From: Bacillota bacterium
GTDB taxonomy: Bacteria; Bacillota; Clostridia; Oscillospirales; Oscillospiraceae
Assembly: GCA_028719885.1 (NCBI GenBank)
Contig: JAQYLT010000006.1
Span: 1 to 64,000 of the forward strand
Length of the DNA: 64,000 nt
Direction of reading: 5' to 3'
Shown: positions 1 to 8,522 of the stretch, piece after piece
How positions within the stretch are numbered: position 1 is the stretch's first letter
Layout: each line of letters begins with the position of its first letter
Notes under the pieces: generated by a model
Database searches by the model: none
What the model saw: only the letters and a program-made list of their open reading frames with translations
What the model was told of the DNA's origin: nothing
Translations under genes and position numbers: made by a program

Positions 1-111
1 AGGGCGCCTGGCTGTCCCCCGCCGAAACATGGCAAATATATGAGCATTTCCGTTAAAACGAACCCGGTTCATAACCTGGAGCAAGCGGCGGAGGCAAGCC
101 CCCGCCCTACG
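1..111. repeat. Partial dispersed repeat element (CTGTCCCCCGCC type), cut by window edge
   Basis: The stretch from the first base to the CCCTACG near base 111 is, for most of its length, the reverse complement of the stretch at 31954-32068 (shared core ATGGCAAATATATGAGCATTTCCG and following bases). It starts with an incomplete CGTAGGG-type end (AGGGCGCC) and closes with the opposite CCCTACG end, so it has the same inverted-ended architecture as the other repeats in this window. It lies downstream of the gltA-like gene. Confidence 0.75.
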
Positions 112-210
112 GTATGTACCATTTTCCCATACGACAAACACATCGCCAAATTCCAATTTGCTGGGCAGTACCGGCGGAGGGGCAGCCCACTTACTTCGCC
201 TGAAAACGAC

Positions 211-243
211 AATCCCCCTGCCCGATTTGATGGGGCAGGGGGA
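211..243 (-). terminator. Hairpin terminator of the nfn operon
   Basis: CCCCCTGCCC and GGGGCAGGGGG form a 10-bp GC-rich stem directly after the gltA-like stop codon. The U-tract on the minus strand is weak, so efficiency is uncertain. The rest of bases 112-250 holds no gene, only a CAAATTCCAATTTG motif near 151-164. Confidence 0.6.
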
Positions 244-250
244 AAATAGA

Positions 251-1633
251 TTATTTGCTCAGGTAGGCATCGATGGCCGCAGCGCCCTTCTTACCGGCGC
301 CCATAGCCAGGATGACGGTGGCAGCGCCAGTGACTGCGTCGCCGCCGGCGAAGACGCCCTCACGGGTGGTCATCACCTGCTCGTCCACGATCAGGCAGCC
401 CTTGCGGTTGGTATCCAGGCCGGGGGTGGTGGAGCGAATCAGGGGGTTGGGGCTGGTGCCCAGGGCCATGATCACGGTGTCCACATCCAGCACGAACTCG
501 CTGCCGGGAACCTCCACAGGACGGCGGCGTCCGGAGGCATCGGGCTCACCCAGCTCCATGCGGATGCACTTCATGCCGCAGACCCGGCCATTCTCGTCGC
601 CGATGATCTCCACGGGGTTGCACAGGGTCTTGAACTCAATACCCTCTTCCTTGGCGTGGTGCTGCTCCTCTTTCCGGGCGGGCATTTCGGCCTCACCCCG
701 GCGGTAGACGATGTATACATGCTCCGCGCCCAGACGCATGGCGCAGCGGGCGCCGTCCATGGCCACGTTGCCGCCGCCCACCACGGCCACCGCCTTGGAC
801 TGGATGATGGGCGTGTCGGAATTTTCGTCGTAGGCCTTCATCAGGTTGGTACGGGTCAGATATTCGTTGGCGGAGAGCACGCCCTTGAGGGACTCGCCGG
901 GGATGTTCATGAACATGGGCAGACCGGCGCCGGAACCGACGAACACCGCCTGATAGCCCATCTCGAACAGCTCGTCGATGGTGAGCACCCGGCCGATGAC
1001 CATGTTGGTCATGATCTCAACGCCCTGGGCTTCCAGCTTGCTCACCTCGTTGGCCACGATGGCCTTGGGCAGACGGAACTCAGGGATGCCATAGACCAGC
1101 ACGCCGCCGGCGGTATGCAGGGCCTCGAACAGGGTGACCTGGTAGCCTTTCTTGGCCAGGTCGGAGGCGCAGGTCAAACCGGCAGGGCCGGAACCCACCA
1201 CCGCCACCTTTTTGCCGTTGGACTGGGTCTTCTCAGGCATGGCGTTCACATTTTCCCGGTACCAGTCGGCCACGAACCGCTCCAGCCGTCCGATGGCCAC
1301 GGGTTCCCCCTTGATGCCCCGGACGCAGCGGGCTTCGCACTGGGTCTCCTGGGGGCAGACACGGCCGCTGAGGGCGGGCAGGGCATTGGTGGAGGTGATG
1401 ATCTCATAGGCGGCCTTGAAGTCGCCCTCGGCCACCTTGGAGATGAATTCGGGAATCCGCACATTCACAGGGCAGCCTTCCACGCACTTGGGATTCTTGC
1501 AGTTCAAGCAGCGTCCGGCCTCTTCCATGGCCATTTCGGGGGTGTAGCCCAGGGCAACCTCTTTGAAGTTCCGGGCCCGAACCTGGGGCTCCTGCTCGGG
1601 CATGGGCGTTTTGGTGAGAGTCATATTCGCCAT
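251..1633 (-). CDS. gltA: NADPH-dependent glutamate synthase small subunit / NfnB-type subunit
   Basis: This 460-aa flavoprotein has an N-terminal iron-sulfur region with cysteines 42, 45, 50 and 54 (CLNCKNPKC...GC), a second cysteine group CPQETQCEARC near 93-103, a FAD-binding GSGPAG at 147-152, and a second nucleotide-binding GGGNVAMD motif near 287. This is the full architecture of glutamate synthase beta subunit-like proteins. A strong AAGGAGG precedes the start. The ferredoxin-NADP reductase-like gene lies 13 bp upstream in the same operon and no glutamate synthase large subunit is nearby. The pair is therefore better read as NfnB of the electron-bifurcating NADH-dependent ferredoxin:NADP oxidoreductase than as a GOGAT subunit. 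This is inferred from gene pairing, since the two families are close homologues. Confidence 0.9.
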   Translation of the reverse strand: MANMTLTKTPMPEQEPQVRARNFKEVALGYTPEMAMEEAGRCLNCKNPKCVEGCPVNVRIPEFISKVAEGDFKAAYEIITSTNALPALSGRVCPQETQCEARCVRGIKGEPVAIGRLERFVADWYRENVNAMPEKTQSNGKKVAVVGSGPAGLTCASDLAKKGYQVTLFEALHTAGGVLVYGIPEFRLPKAIVANEVSKLEAQGVEIMTNMVIGRVLTIDELFEMGYQAVFVGSGAGLPMFMNIPGESLKGVLSANEYLTRTNLMKAYDENSDTPIIQSKAVAVVGGGNVAMDGARCAMRLGAEHVYIVYRRGEAEMPARKEEQHHAKEEGIEFKTLCNPVEIIGDENGRVCGMKCIRMELGEPDASGRRRPVEVPGSEFVLDVDTVIMALGTSPNPLIRSTTPGLDTNRKGCLIVDEQVMTTREGVFAGGDAVTGAATVILAMGAGKKGAAAIDAYLSK

Positions 1634-1646
1634 TTCCGTATCCTCC

Positions 1647-2501
1647 TTATTTGATCAGGGCCTTGCCCATGGCTTCTATGCGGCAGACATGGTCCTTACT
1701 GACCTCTGCCTCCCGGTCCCGGTAGATGCCGTTGCGGCTCATGAGCTCGGCAAAATCCACCTTGTGACCGTCGAACTCGGGGCCGTCCACGCAGGCGAAC
1801 TTGGTCTCGCCGCCCACGGTGACCCGGCAGCCGCCACACATGCCGGTGCCGTCCACCATGATGGGGTTCAGGGACACCACGGTGTGCACGCCAAAGGGCT
1901 CAGTGGTCTTGCACACGAATTTCATCATGGGAACAGGTCCGATGGCCAGCACCTCGTCGTACTGGATGCCGCTTTCCAGCAGCTGCTGCAGCTTCACGGT
2001 GCCGAAGCCCTTTTCGCCGTAGGAGCCGTCGTCGGTCATCAGGTACAGGTTGGTGGAGGCGGCCTTAAACTCCTCCTCCAGGATGACGATATCCTTGGAG
2101 CGGAAGCCGATGATCACGTCCACAATGGCGCCAGCCTCCAGAAAGGCCTTGGCAGCAGGCAGGGCAATGGCGCAGCCCACGCCGCCGCCAACCACACAGA
2201 CCCGCTTCTTGTTTTCCACATCGGTGGGACGACCCAGGGGGCCCACAAAATCCCGGATGTAGTCGCCCTCGTTCAGAGCGCCCAGGGCGTTGGTGGAGAA
2301 GCCCACCTTCTGAAAGATGATGGTCACGGTGCCCTTTTCCCGGTCGCAGCCGGCGATGGTCAGAGGCACCCGCTCGCCCTGCTCATCCACGCGGAAGATG
2401 ATAAACTGACCGGCCTTTGCCTTTTTGGCCACGAAAGGCGCTTCGATGTCCATCATGGTAACCGCAGAGTTCAGTTCCTTTTTACGAACGATTTTATACA
2501 T
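1647..2501 (-). CDS. Sulfide/dihydroorotate dehydrogenase-like FAD/NAD-binding protein, NfnA-type subunit
   Basis: The product is about 284 aa, related to the FAD/[2Fe-2S] electron-transfer subunit PyrK and to NfnA. It has an N-terminal flavin domain with a KAGQF..R.DE..ERVPLTI pattern, a central nucleotide-binding GGGVGCA motif, and a C-terminal cluster-binding region DGTGMCGGCRVTVGG...FAC. I place the start at MYKIVRKKEL rather than the track's upstream codon because AAGGAC sits just before it and the upstream 18 residues run toward the promoter. Together with the downstream gltA-like gene it should form NfnAB, which couples NADH, ferredoxin and NADP in anaerobes. A consensus promoter lies about 60 bp upstream. 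Confidence 0.88.
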   Translation of the reverse strand: MYKIVRKKELNSAVTMMDIEAPFVAKKAKAGQFIIFRVDEQGERVPLTIAGCDREKGTVTIIFQKVGFSTNALGALNEGDYIRDFVGPLGRPTDVENKKRVCVVGGGVGCAIALPAAKAFLEAGAIVDVIIGFRSKDIVILEEEFKAASTNLYLMTDDGSYGEKGFGTVKLQQLLESGIQYDEVLAIGPVPMMKFVCKTTEPFGVHTVVSLNPIMVDGTGMCGGCRVTVGGETKFACVDGPEFDGHKVDFAELMSRNGIYRDREAEVSKDHVCRIEAMGKALIK

Positions 2502-2560
2502 ATTGCGTTCCGTCCTTTTTGTAAAGTATTCGGTGGCTGGTTTTCGGGTAGTCATCTTAC

Positions 2561-2589
2561 ATTATAAAGGGCCGTATCGTATTTGTCAA
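2561..2589 (-). promoter_or_regulatory. Sigma-A promoter of the nfnA-nfnB operon
   Basis: On the minus strand TTGACA (2584-2589) and TATAAT (2561-2566) are separated by exactly 17 bp, a perfect housekeeping promoter about 60 bp before the chosen NfnA start. Confidence 0.85.
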
Positions 2590-2719
2590 AAGAAATCTTA
2601 GAAATTTGTTAATATATACCAGAAACGTGCAGAAACAGAGCCGTTCCATCCATATCAGCCAACACCGTGTCACGTTTCTGACGAGACATCCGCATAATAC
2701 CGAAAGGAGCGTTTACCGA

Positions 2720-3116
2720 ATTTTCGTAGGGAATGCATTTATGCATTCCGCCCTGGTCGCAAGTCCCCAGGGGTTATTGAATCGAAAAATGTTGTGTTTT
2801 GCGTAGGGAACGGATTTATCCGTTCCAAAAGGCTGATGAACATCCATGGTTCGTTGAACGGGGAATGGTCCGTACACACCCTTGGGAATGGGCTTGCTCA
2901 TTCCGTCGGCGAAGCCGCTTTTGCGGATGTTTTTATTATGAATTCGGCTGGATATTCGGATAACTTGACCCTTTTTCAAATAATTGGGTGCGGTAATTCC
3001 GCTTCGCGGTCGGAACGGATAAATCCGTTCCCTACGAAAAGAATCAACATTTTCTCATTCAAGGCACCGGCGCAAAACCATTACCCAGACGGAATGCATA
3101 AATGCATTCCCTACGA
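2720..3116. repeat. Intergenic palindromic repeat array
   Basis: The 700-bp gap between nfnA and glgP has no credible gene. It contains CGTAGGGAATGCATTTATGCATTCCG near 2725, CGTAGGGAACGGATTTATCCGTTCC at 2802, an AATGGGCTTGCTCATT unit near 2885, GGAACGGATAAATCCGTTCCCTACG ending at 3036, and GGAATGCATAAATGCATTCCCTACG ending near 3115. The units alternate in orientation and bound spacers that recur elsewhere in the window, notably at 11.5, 27.3, 38.9 and 59.4 kb. A perfect 12-bp palindrome TTCGTTAACGAA follows at 3121. Confidence 0.9.
2802..3036. mobile_element. 235-bp MITE-like element, copy 1
   Basis: A 235-bp unit starts with CGTAGGGAACGGATTTATCC and ends with the inverse GGATAAATCCGTTCCCTACG. 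Its interior is nearly identical to the element at 27277-27511, including TTGAACGGGGAATGGTCCGT and a central AATGGGCTTGCTCATTCC palindrome. Equal lengths and matching ends indicate a dispersed non-autonomous element with terminal inverted repeats. No open reading frame in it looks functional, and I see no clear target-site duplication. Confidence 0.75.
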
Positions 3117-3161
3117 ATTGTTCGTTAACGAAAGCACAATTTATTGCACGAACATACACAG

Positions 3162-3194
3162 CCGGGCCGTCCCTTGCAAGCAGGGGCGGCCCGG
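3162..3194 (-). terminator. Hairpin downstream of glgP
   Basis: CCGGGCCGTCCCT pairs with AGGGGCGGCCCGG across a 7-base loop (one mismatch), immediately after the glgP stop. It lacks a clear U-tract, so it may act as a 3'-end stabiliser rather than an intrinsic terminator. Confidence 0.5.
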
Positions 3195-3204
3195 AAAGCT
3201 TTGA

Positions 3205-5538
3205 TTAATACTGAGTGGGCTGGATGTGCCAGATTTCCTCGGCGTACTGACGGATGGTCCGGTCGGAGGAGAACTTGGCGCCGCTGGCGATGTTCATCAG
3301 GCACTTACGGCCAAAGCTCAGCCGGTCGGCGTAGTCAGCGTTGACCTTCAGCTTGGTGTCGATATAGGAGGCGTAATCCAGCAGGACAAAGTAGTGGTCG
3401 GGCTTATGCCAGGAGGCACCGTCCAGCAGGGCATGGTACAGCTCCCGCTGGGCATCGTCGGTGGGCACGGTGCCGTCCACCAGGGTGTCGATGGCCCGGT
3501 GCAGGTAGGGATTGCTGTTGTAGATATCCCGGGCCACATAGCTGTCCTTGCAGGCGTTGATCTGCTCCACGGTGTGACCGAAGATATACTCGTTCTCCAT
3601 GCCGGCCTCCTGAGCGATCTCCACATTGGCGCCGTCCAGGGTGCCCAGGGTCACGGCGCCGTTCAGCATCAGCTTCATGTTGCCGGTGCCGGAGGCCTCG
3701 GTGCCCGCAGGAGAAATCTGCTCGGAGATATCGGCGGCGGGGATGATATGCTCGGCGTAGGAGCAGTTGTAGTTCTGAACGAAGACCACCTTCAGCTTAT
3801 CCGCCACGGCAGGATCGTTGTTGATCATTCGGGCCAGCCGGTTGATATAGCGGATGATGGCCTTGGCCCGGGCGTAGCCGGGGGCGGACTTGGCGCCGAA
3901 GATAAAGGCGGTGGGCTGGAAATCGGGCAGCTCGCCGTTTTTCAGCCGGAAGTAGATATCCGCAATGGACAGGGCGTTCATCAGCTGCCGCTTGTACTCA
4001 TGCAGCCGCTTCACCTGCACATCGAAAATGAAATCAGGGTTCAGCTGCACATCCTCTTTTTCGGCGATGATCTTGCACAGCTGCTCTTTCTTGGTGCGCT
4101 TCACGGCGTTGAACTGGCGGACCATATCGTCGTCGATCATAGGCTTGAGCTTTGCCAGCTTGTCCATGTCCTTCAGGAAGTCGCCGCCCACCCGATACTT
4201 GATCAGCTGGGTCAGCTCCGGATTGCACAGGCCCAGCCAGCGCCGGGGGGTGACACCGTTGGTCTTGTTCTGGAACCGCTGGGGGAACATGTGGTACCAG
4301 TCCTTGAAGCAGTCATCCTTCAGAATCTGGGTGTGGATGGCGGCCACGCCGTTGACATAGGAGCCCACGTAGATGCTGAGGTTGGCCATATGGGCGGTGT
4401 TGTCCTTCACGATGAACAGGCCCGGATTCTCTTTCTTCAGCCGCTCATCAATGCGGAGGATGATGTCCACGATCTCGGGCACCACGCTGCGGAGCAGATC
4501 CAGGGGCCACTTTTCCAGGGCCTCGCTCATGACGGTGTGGTTGGTGTAGGAGAAGGTGCGCTGGGCGATGGAGAAGCTCTGCTCGAAGTCCATGCCCTCC
4601 AGCATCAGCAGACGGATGAGCTCGGGGATGGACATGGCGGGATGGGTATCGTTCAGCTGCACGGCATAGAAGTCGGCAAAGTGGGACAGGTCGCTGCCGT
4701 GGGCCACCTTAAAGGTTCGCAGCATATCCTGCAGGGAAGCGGAGGACAGCACATACTGCTGCTTGATGCGAAGCCGCTTGCCCTCCCAGGTGGAGTCGTT
4801 GGGGTACAGCACCCGGGTGATGTCCTCGGCCTTGTTCTTCTCCGCCAGAGCCCGGAGGTAATCCTGGTCGTTGAAGGCGCTGAAGTCCAGGGGGGTCTCG
4901 GGCTCGCACTGCCACAGCCGCAGGGTGTTGATGTTATTGGTGCCGTAGCCGATGACGGGCACGTCGTAGGGCACGGCCAGCACAGTATGGTCGGGGAATT
5001 TCACCTTGACGGTGTGGTTATACCGGCGATAGGACCAGGGGTCGCCGTACTTGCTCCAGTCGTCGGCGGCCTCTTTCTGGCTGCCCTCGGCGTCGAAGCT
5101 CTGCTTGAACAGGCCGTATTTATACCGCAGGCCGTAGCCGGACAGAGGGATGTTGATGGAAGCGGCGGAGTCCAGGAAGCAGGCAGCCAGACGGCCCAGA
5201 CCGCCGTTGCCCAGGGCGGCATCCTCGATATCCTCCAGCACCGCCAGGTCCACGCCCCGGGAGGCGAAGAGCTGCTTCATCTCGTCCAGGATGCCCAGGT
5301 TGTAGAGGTTGGAGTACACCAGGCGGCCAATGAGATACTCGGCGGAGATGTAGTAGGCCTTCCGCTCATGGAGACGGGCCCGCTTGCTGTTGCTCCAATT
5401 GTCGGCAATGGACATCATCACCGCCTGACCCAGGGCCTCGTGGAGCTCCTGGGGGGTGGCCTCCTGCAAGGACACGTCGTAGGTGTACTTCAGCTGGGAC
5501 TCCGTCCATTTGAGAATGTTCATGCAGTTATAGCTCAT
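3205..5538 (-). CDS. glgP: Glycogen/starch/maltodextrin phosphorylase
   Basis: This is a full-length GT35 phosphorylase of about 777 aa that releases glucose-1-phosphate from the non-reducing ends of alpha-1,4-glucans with a pyridoxal-phosphate cofactor. Family landmarks include ALGNGGLGRLAACFLDS near the N-terminus, NDTHPAMSIPELIRLLM, NKTNGVTPRRWL and the PLP-lysine block EASGTGNMKLMLNGA. I place the start at MSYNCMNIL, preceded by GGAGAAG, rather than at the track's codon 11 residues upstream. It sits 70 bp downstream of malQ on the same strand, so the two enzymes likely act together on intracellular or imported glucans. Confidence 0.96.
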   Translation of the reverse strand: MSYNCMNILKWTESQLKYTYDVSLQEATPQELHEALGQAVMMSIADNWSNSKRARLHERKAYYISAEYLIGRLVYSNLYNLGILDEMKQLFASRGVDLAVLEDIEDAALGNGGLGRLAACFLDSAASINIPLSGYGLRYKYGLFKQSFDAEGSQKEAADDWSKYGDPWSYRRYNHTVKVKFPDHTVLAVPYDVPVIGYGTNNINTLRLWQCEPETPLDFSAFNDQDYLRALAEKNKAEDITRVLYPNDSTWEGKRLRIKQQYVLSSASLQDMLRTFKVAHGSDLSHFADFYAVQLNDTHPAMSIPELIRLLMLEGMDFEQSFSIAQRTFSYTNHTVMSEALEKWPLDLLRSVVPEIVDIILRIDERLKKENPGLFIVKDNTAHMANLSIYVGSYVNGVAAIHTQILKDDCFKDWYHMFPQRFQNKTNGVTPRRWLGLCNPELTQLIKYRVGGDFLKDMDKLAKLKPMIDDDMVRQFNAVKRTKKEQLCKIIAEKEDVQLNPDFIFDVQVKRLHEYKRQLMNALSIADIYFRLKNGELPDFQPTAFIFGAKSAPGYARAKAIIRYINRLARMINNDPAVADKLKVVFVQNYNCSYAEHIIPAADISEQISPAGTEASGTGNMKLMLNGAVTLGTLDGANVEIAQEAGMENEYIFGHTVEQINACKDSYVARDIYNSNPYLHRAIDTLVDGTVPTDDAQRELYHALLDGASWHKPDHYFVLLDYASYIDTKLKVNADYADRLSFGRKCLMNIASGAKFSSDRTIRQYAEEIWHIQPTQY

Positions 5539-5608
5539 TTTTCTTCTCCAATCTTTCAAAGCGATATTCACTGGGATTTATCATTTGTTCCCTACGGGAT
5601 TGTATTTG

Positions 5609-7120
5609 TCATTCCGCCTTCTCGGCAGCGGGCTTCTTGGGCTCCTGATTGCCCAGGCGGGCATACAGGGTGGTGAGATGGTGAATCTTCTCAGCCAGGT
5701 TGTCTGTTATCATACCATCTTTTGCCCGCCATGTCCAGTTGGAATTTGTGGTTCCGGGGAAATTCATTCTGGCCTCGGCTCCCAAATCCAGGTAATCCTG
5801 GAGGGGCACCACGCAGGTATCGGAAACGCTGCTCATGGCGGTGCGGATGACACCCCAGACCATGCCCTCTTCCTGGCTCAGGCGCATATATTCCGTGGCG
5901 TATTTCTGCATCTCGGGGGTGCCGCTTTCCAGCCACTGCCGGGTGGTCATGTTGTCGTGGGTACCGGTGTAGCACACGGAGCAGGCGGTGTAGGTGTGGG
6001 GCAGGTAGTCGGAGGGCTCTCTGGAATCAAAGGCGAACTGCAGCACCTTCATGCCGGGATAGCCGGAGGCATCCCGCAGGTCCAGCACATCCTGGGTCAG
6101 GTAACCCAAATCCTCGGCGATGAGCTTTAGCTCCGGCAGGGCCTTTTTCACGGCGGAGATAAAGTCCATCCCCGGTCCGGTGATCCACTGGCCGCCCCTT
6201 GCAGTCTCATCCCCAAAGGGTACGGACCAGTAGCCCGCAAAGGCCCGGAAATGGTCCATCCGCACCACATCATAGAGCTTGCCCGCAGCCTCCAGCCGGC
6301 GAATCCACCAGCTGTAGCCGTCAGCGGCCAGCACATCCCAACGGTACAGGGGGTTGCCCCAGAGCTGACCGTCGGCAGAGAAGGCATCCGGCGGGCACCC
6401 GGCCACGGCCTTGGGGTCCAGCTTCTCGTCCATCTGGAACAGCTCCGGGCTGCTCCAGGCCTCCACGGAATCCCGGGGCACGTAGATGGGCACATCACCG
6501 ATGATGGAGATGCCGTTCTGGTTGGCGTATTCATGCAGGGCATTCCACTGCTGGAAGAACAGGTACTGGACAAAGCTATAGAAGCTGATTTCCTCTTTCA
6601 GCTCTCCCCGGGCGGCCCAGATGGCGTCGGGGTCCCGGAATTTCAGCTTTTCCTCCCACTGATACCAGGGCTTGCCGCCGAATTTGTTTTTCAGGGCCAT
6701 GAACAGGGCAAAATCCGGAAGCCAGCTGCCGTTTTCGGTGCAGAAGGCCTCGTAGCCTGCATCCGGGGTGAACCGCCCGAAGGCCAGACGCAGCACCTTG
6801 AGCCGGCTGTTGTACAGCAGACCGAAGTCCGCCTTTTCCTCGGTGACATTCCAGCGGATGCCGTCCAGCTCCTCCTGCTTGAGCAGCCCCTGCTTCACCA
6901 GGGCATCCAGGTCGATGAGGTAGTGGTTGCCCGCAAAAGTGGAGCAGGACTGATAGGGGGAATCGCCGAAGCCGGTGGGAGTCAGGGGCAGAATCTGCCA
7001 GTTGCTCTGACCGGCCTTTTTCAGGAAATCCACAAACTTGTAAGCCTGCTCGCCCATGGTGCCCACGCCGTATTTGCCAGGCAGGCTGGTTATGTGCATC
7101 AGAATACCGCTGCTTCTCAT
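5609..7120 (-). CDS. malQ: 4-alpha-glucanotransferase (amylomaltase, GH77)
   Basis: This 503-aa cytosolic enzyme is of normal bacterial amylomaltase length. It transfers alpha-1,4-glucan segments between maltodextrins, extending short oligosaccharides so that phosphorylase can act on them. The GH77 catalytic motifs are visible: VRMDHFRAF with the nucleophilic aspartate, AEDLGYL with the acid/base glutamate, and GTHDNMTTRQW with the transition-state residues. It is first in a malQ-glgP operon driven by the promoter at 7224-7252. No glgB, glgA or glgC gene is adjacent, so the pair looks degradative. Confidence 0.96.
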   Translation of the reverse strand: MRSSGILMHITSLPGKYGVGTMGEQAYKFVDFLKKAGQSNWQILPLTPTGFGDSPYQSCSTFAGNHYLIDLDALVKQGLLKQEELDGIRWNVTEEKADFGLLYNSRLKVLRLAFGRFTPDAGYEAFCTENGSWLPDFALFMALKNKFGGKPWYQWEEKLKFRDPDAIWAARGELKEEISFYSFVQYLFFQQWNALHEYANQNGISIIGDVPIYVPRDSVEAWSSPELFQMDEKLDPKAVAGCPPDAFSADGQLWGNPLYRWDVLAADGYSWWIRRLEAAGKLYDVVRMDHFRAFAGYWSVPFGDETARGGQWITGPGMDFISAVKKALPELKLIAEDLGYLTQDVLDLRDASGYPGMKVLQFAFDSREPSDYLPHTYTACSVCYTGTHDNMTTRQWLESGTPEMQKYATEYMRLSQEEGMVWGVIRTAMSSVSDTCVVPLQDYLDLGAEARMNFPGTTNSNWTWRAKDGMITDNLAEKIHHLTTLYARLGNQEPKKPAAEKAE

Positions 7121-7223
7121 GAAAAATTACCTCAGTTTCTTGTCAAAATAAAATGGCAGCTTCCCGGCCCGGCGGCACCGGACCGTCTGTTCCGGAAAGT
7201 TTCGTATAGTTTCGTACATATAT

Positions 7224-7252
7224 AAATTAATGTATTTCAAAGGATTTGTCAA
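7224..7252 (-). promoter_or_regulatory. Promoter of malQ-glgP
   Basis: On the minus strand a perfect TTGACA (7247-7252) is followed after 17 bp by TAATTT (7224-7229). The leader between it and malQ is about 100 bp and contains repeated TTTCGTA-type motifs of unknown meaning. Confidence 0.65.
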
Positions 7253-7418
7253 GGGAAAGTATGGGGAACGAAAAAGAATTTCCGCATTACTCAGAAATTT
7301 CCAGGGAATCAGGAAGAATTACAGCGAATTATACAGGATTTTGCCATTGACCTAAAACAGTTGTGCAAGGAAATGGGAATTTGCAGGCTTCGCCCAACGG
7401 GATACGTTCCAACGTGTG

Positions 7419-7568
7419 CGTAGGGAACGCATTCATGCGTTCCGAAAGATTGCTTCATTGGAATGGTTCGTTGGATGGTAATTGTAATGCATTTGGGGGG
7501 CGTTTACCCATTCAGCTTACCGATTTGAAAACAAACCTTAAGCGGAATGCATGAATGCATTCCCTACG
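7419..7568. repeat. Palindromic repeat module (AACGCAT/AATGCAT ends)
   Basis: A 150-bp module begins with CGTAGGGAACGCATTCATGCG and ends with GGAATGCATGAATGCATTCCCTACG. Its interior carries TTCGTTGGATGGTAA, shared with modules at 16.0 and 59.5 kb. The rest of the 7121-7745 gap contains only the malQ promoter and an AT-rich leader with a weak TATGAT at 7671. Confidence 0.85.
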
Positions 7569-7745
7569 AAACATCCCTGCAAACGCCCATTTCCCCACGG
7601 CCGCGTGAACCCAATCACAAACGGCAGAAAAATGTCGGAGGAAAAAGCTTTTCTTTTTTTCAAGCTGTGCTATGATAGGTAGAGTTTCGTTTCGGTTTAG
7701 AAATCCATGGCAGAATAAGGAAAAAGGTGAAAGGAGGCTTCGGCC

Positions 7746-8522
7746 ATGGAGCACATCGAAGAGCCGCTGCTTTGCAAAATCATCCGCCGGGCGGTGGACC
7801 TGGTCTATCCCGCCATGGAGCTGGAGGGCCTTTCCAATCTGCCGGAGGAGCCCTGCATTGTCGTGGGCAACCATGCCCAGATTCACGGGCCCATCATCAC
7901 CGAGGAGCGCCTGCCCTTTCCCCACTACACCTGGTGTGCCTGGCAGATGATGGACAAAAATGAGGTCTCTGACTATGCCTTTGAGGACTTCTGGTCCGAC
8001 AAGCCCAAGAATACCCAGTGGTTTTTCCGTCTGGCAAGCCGGCTGATCAAATATCCCGCGGTGTACATCATGACCCACGCCAGGACCATCCCCGTCTACC
8101 ACGACAGCCGCTGCCTGACCACCTTCCGCCGCTCCCTGGAAAAGCTCCAGGGCGGCTTCCATCTGGTGATTTTCCCCGAATGCCGGAGAGAATATAACAA
8201 CATCCTCTACGATTTTCAGGACCGGTTCATCGACCTGGCCCGGATGTACTACAACAAAACCGGCAAGCGGCTTTCTTTCGTGCCCATGTACCTGGCCCCC
8301 AAGCTGAAAAAGATCGTCTTCGGCCAGGGCATTGTCTTCGACCCGGATGCCCCCAAGGATGCGGAGCGCCGGCGCATCAAGCAGGCGCTGATGGATTCCA
8401 TCACTTCCATGGCCTGTGCCCAGCCCCTGCACACCGTCATTCCCTACCGGAACATTTCTTCCAAGCAATATCCCAAAAATCTGCCCTGCGAGGTGTATGA
8501 AGTTGAAAAGACTGATGGTTGA
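7746..8522 (+). CDS. 1-acyl-sn-glycerol-3-phosphate acyltransferase-like protein
   Basis: The 258-aa product resembles the PlsC/LPLAT acyltransferase superfamily. It has an N-terminal VVGNHAQIHGPI block in the place of the NHxxxxD catalytic motif and a VIFPECRRE block in the place of FPEGxR. The aspartate of HX4D is not present in the expected spacing (HAQIHG), so catalysis by the classical mechanism is uncertain. No clear membrane span is seen. AAAGGAGGC precedes the start. The next gene, a PAP2-like membrane protein, overlaps its 3' end, which supports a shared role in glycerolipid metabolism. The family assignment is moderate; activity is an inference. Confidence 0.65.
   Translation: MEHIEEPLLCKIIRRAVDLVYPAMELEGLSNLPEEPCIVVGNHAQIHGPIITEERLPFPHYTWCAWQMMDKNEVSDYAFEDFWSDKPKNTQWFFRLASRLIKYPAVYIMTHARTIPVYHDSRCLTTFRRSLEKLQGGFHLVIFPECRREYNNILYDFQDRFIDLARMYYNKTGKRLSFVPMYLAPKLKKIVFGQGIVFDPDAPKDAERRRIKQALMDSITSMACAQPLHTVIPYRNISSKQYPKNLPCEVYEVEKTDG

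Noticed and set aside
158-1654. Long plus-strand ORF (498 aa) over the gltA-like gene
   Set aside because: It is the antisense shadow of a clear enzyme gene; its translation is low-complexity Gly/His/Ala/Gln, typical of GC-rich antisense frames.
251-2501. Glutamate synthase (GOGAT) operon
   Set aside because: No large subunit gene is present and the partner is an NfnA-type flavoprotein, so an NfnAB role is more likely.
2706-3116. CRISPR array
   Set aside because: The repeats are palindromic, alternate in orientation, have irregular spacing and shared spacers, and no cas gene is present.
2794-3204. 136-aa ORF and similar repeat-derived ORFs (GNGFIRSERL, NPFPTKR strings)
   Set aside because: The peptides come from reading through the palindromic units; the same strings recur at each array and have no ribosome sites.
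3226-5676. 816-aa plus-strand ORF over glgP
   Set aside because: Antisense shadow of glycogen phosphorylase with no recognisable domain and biased composition.
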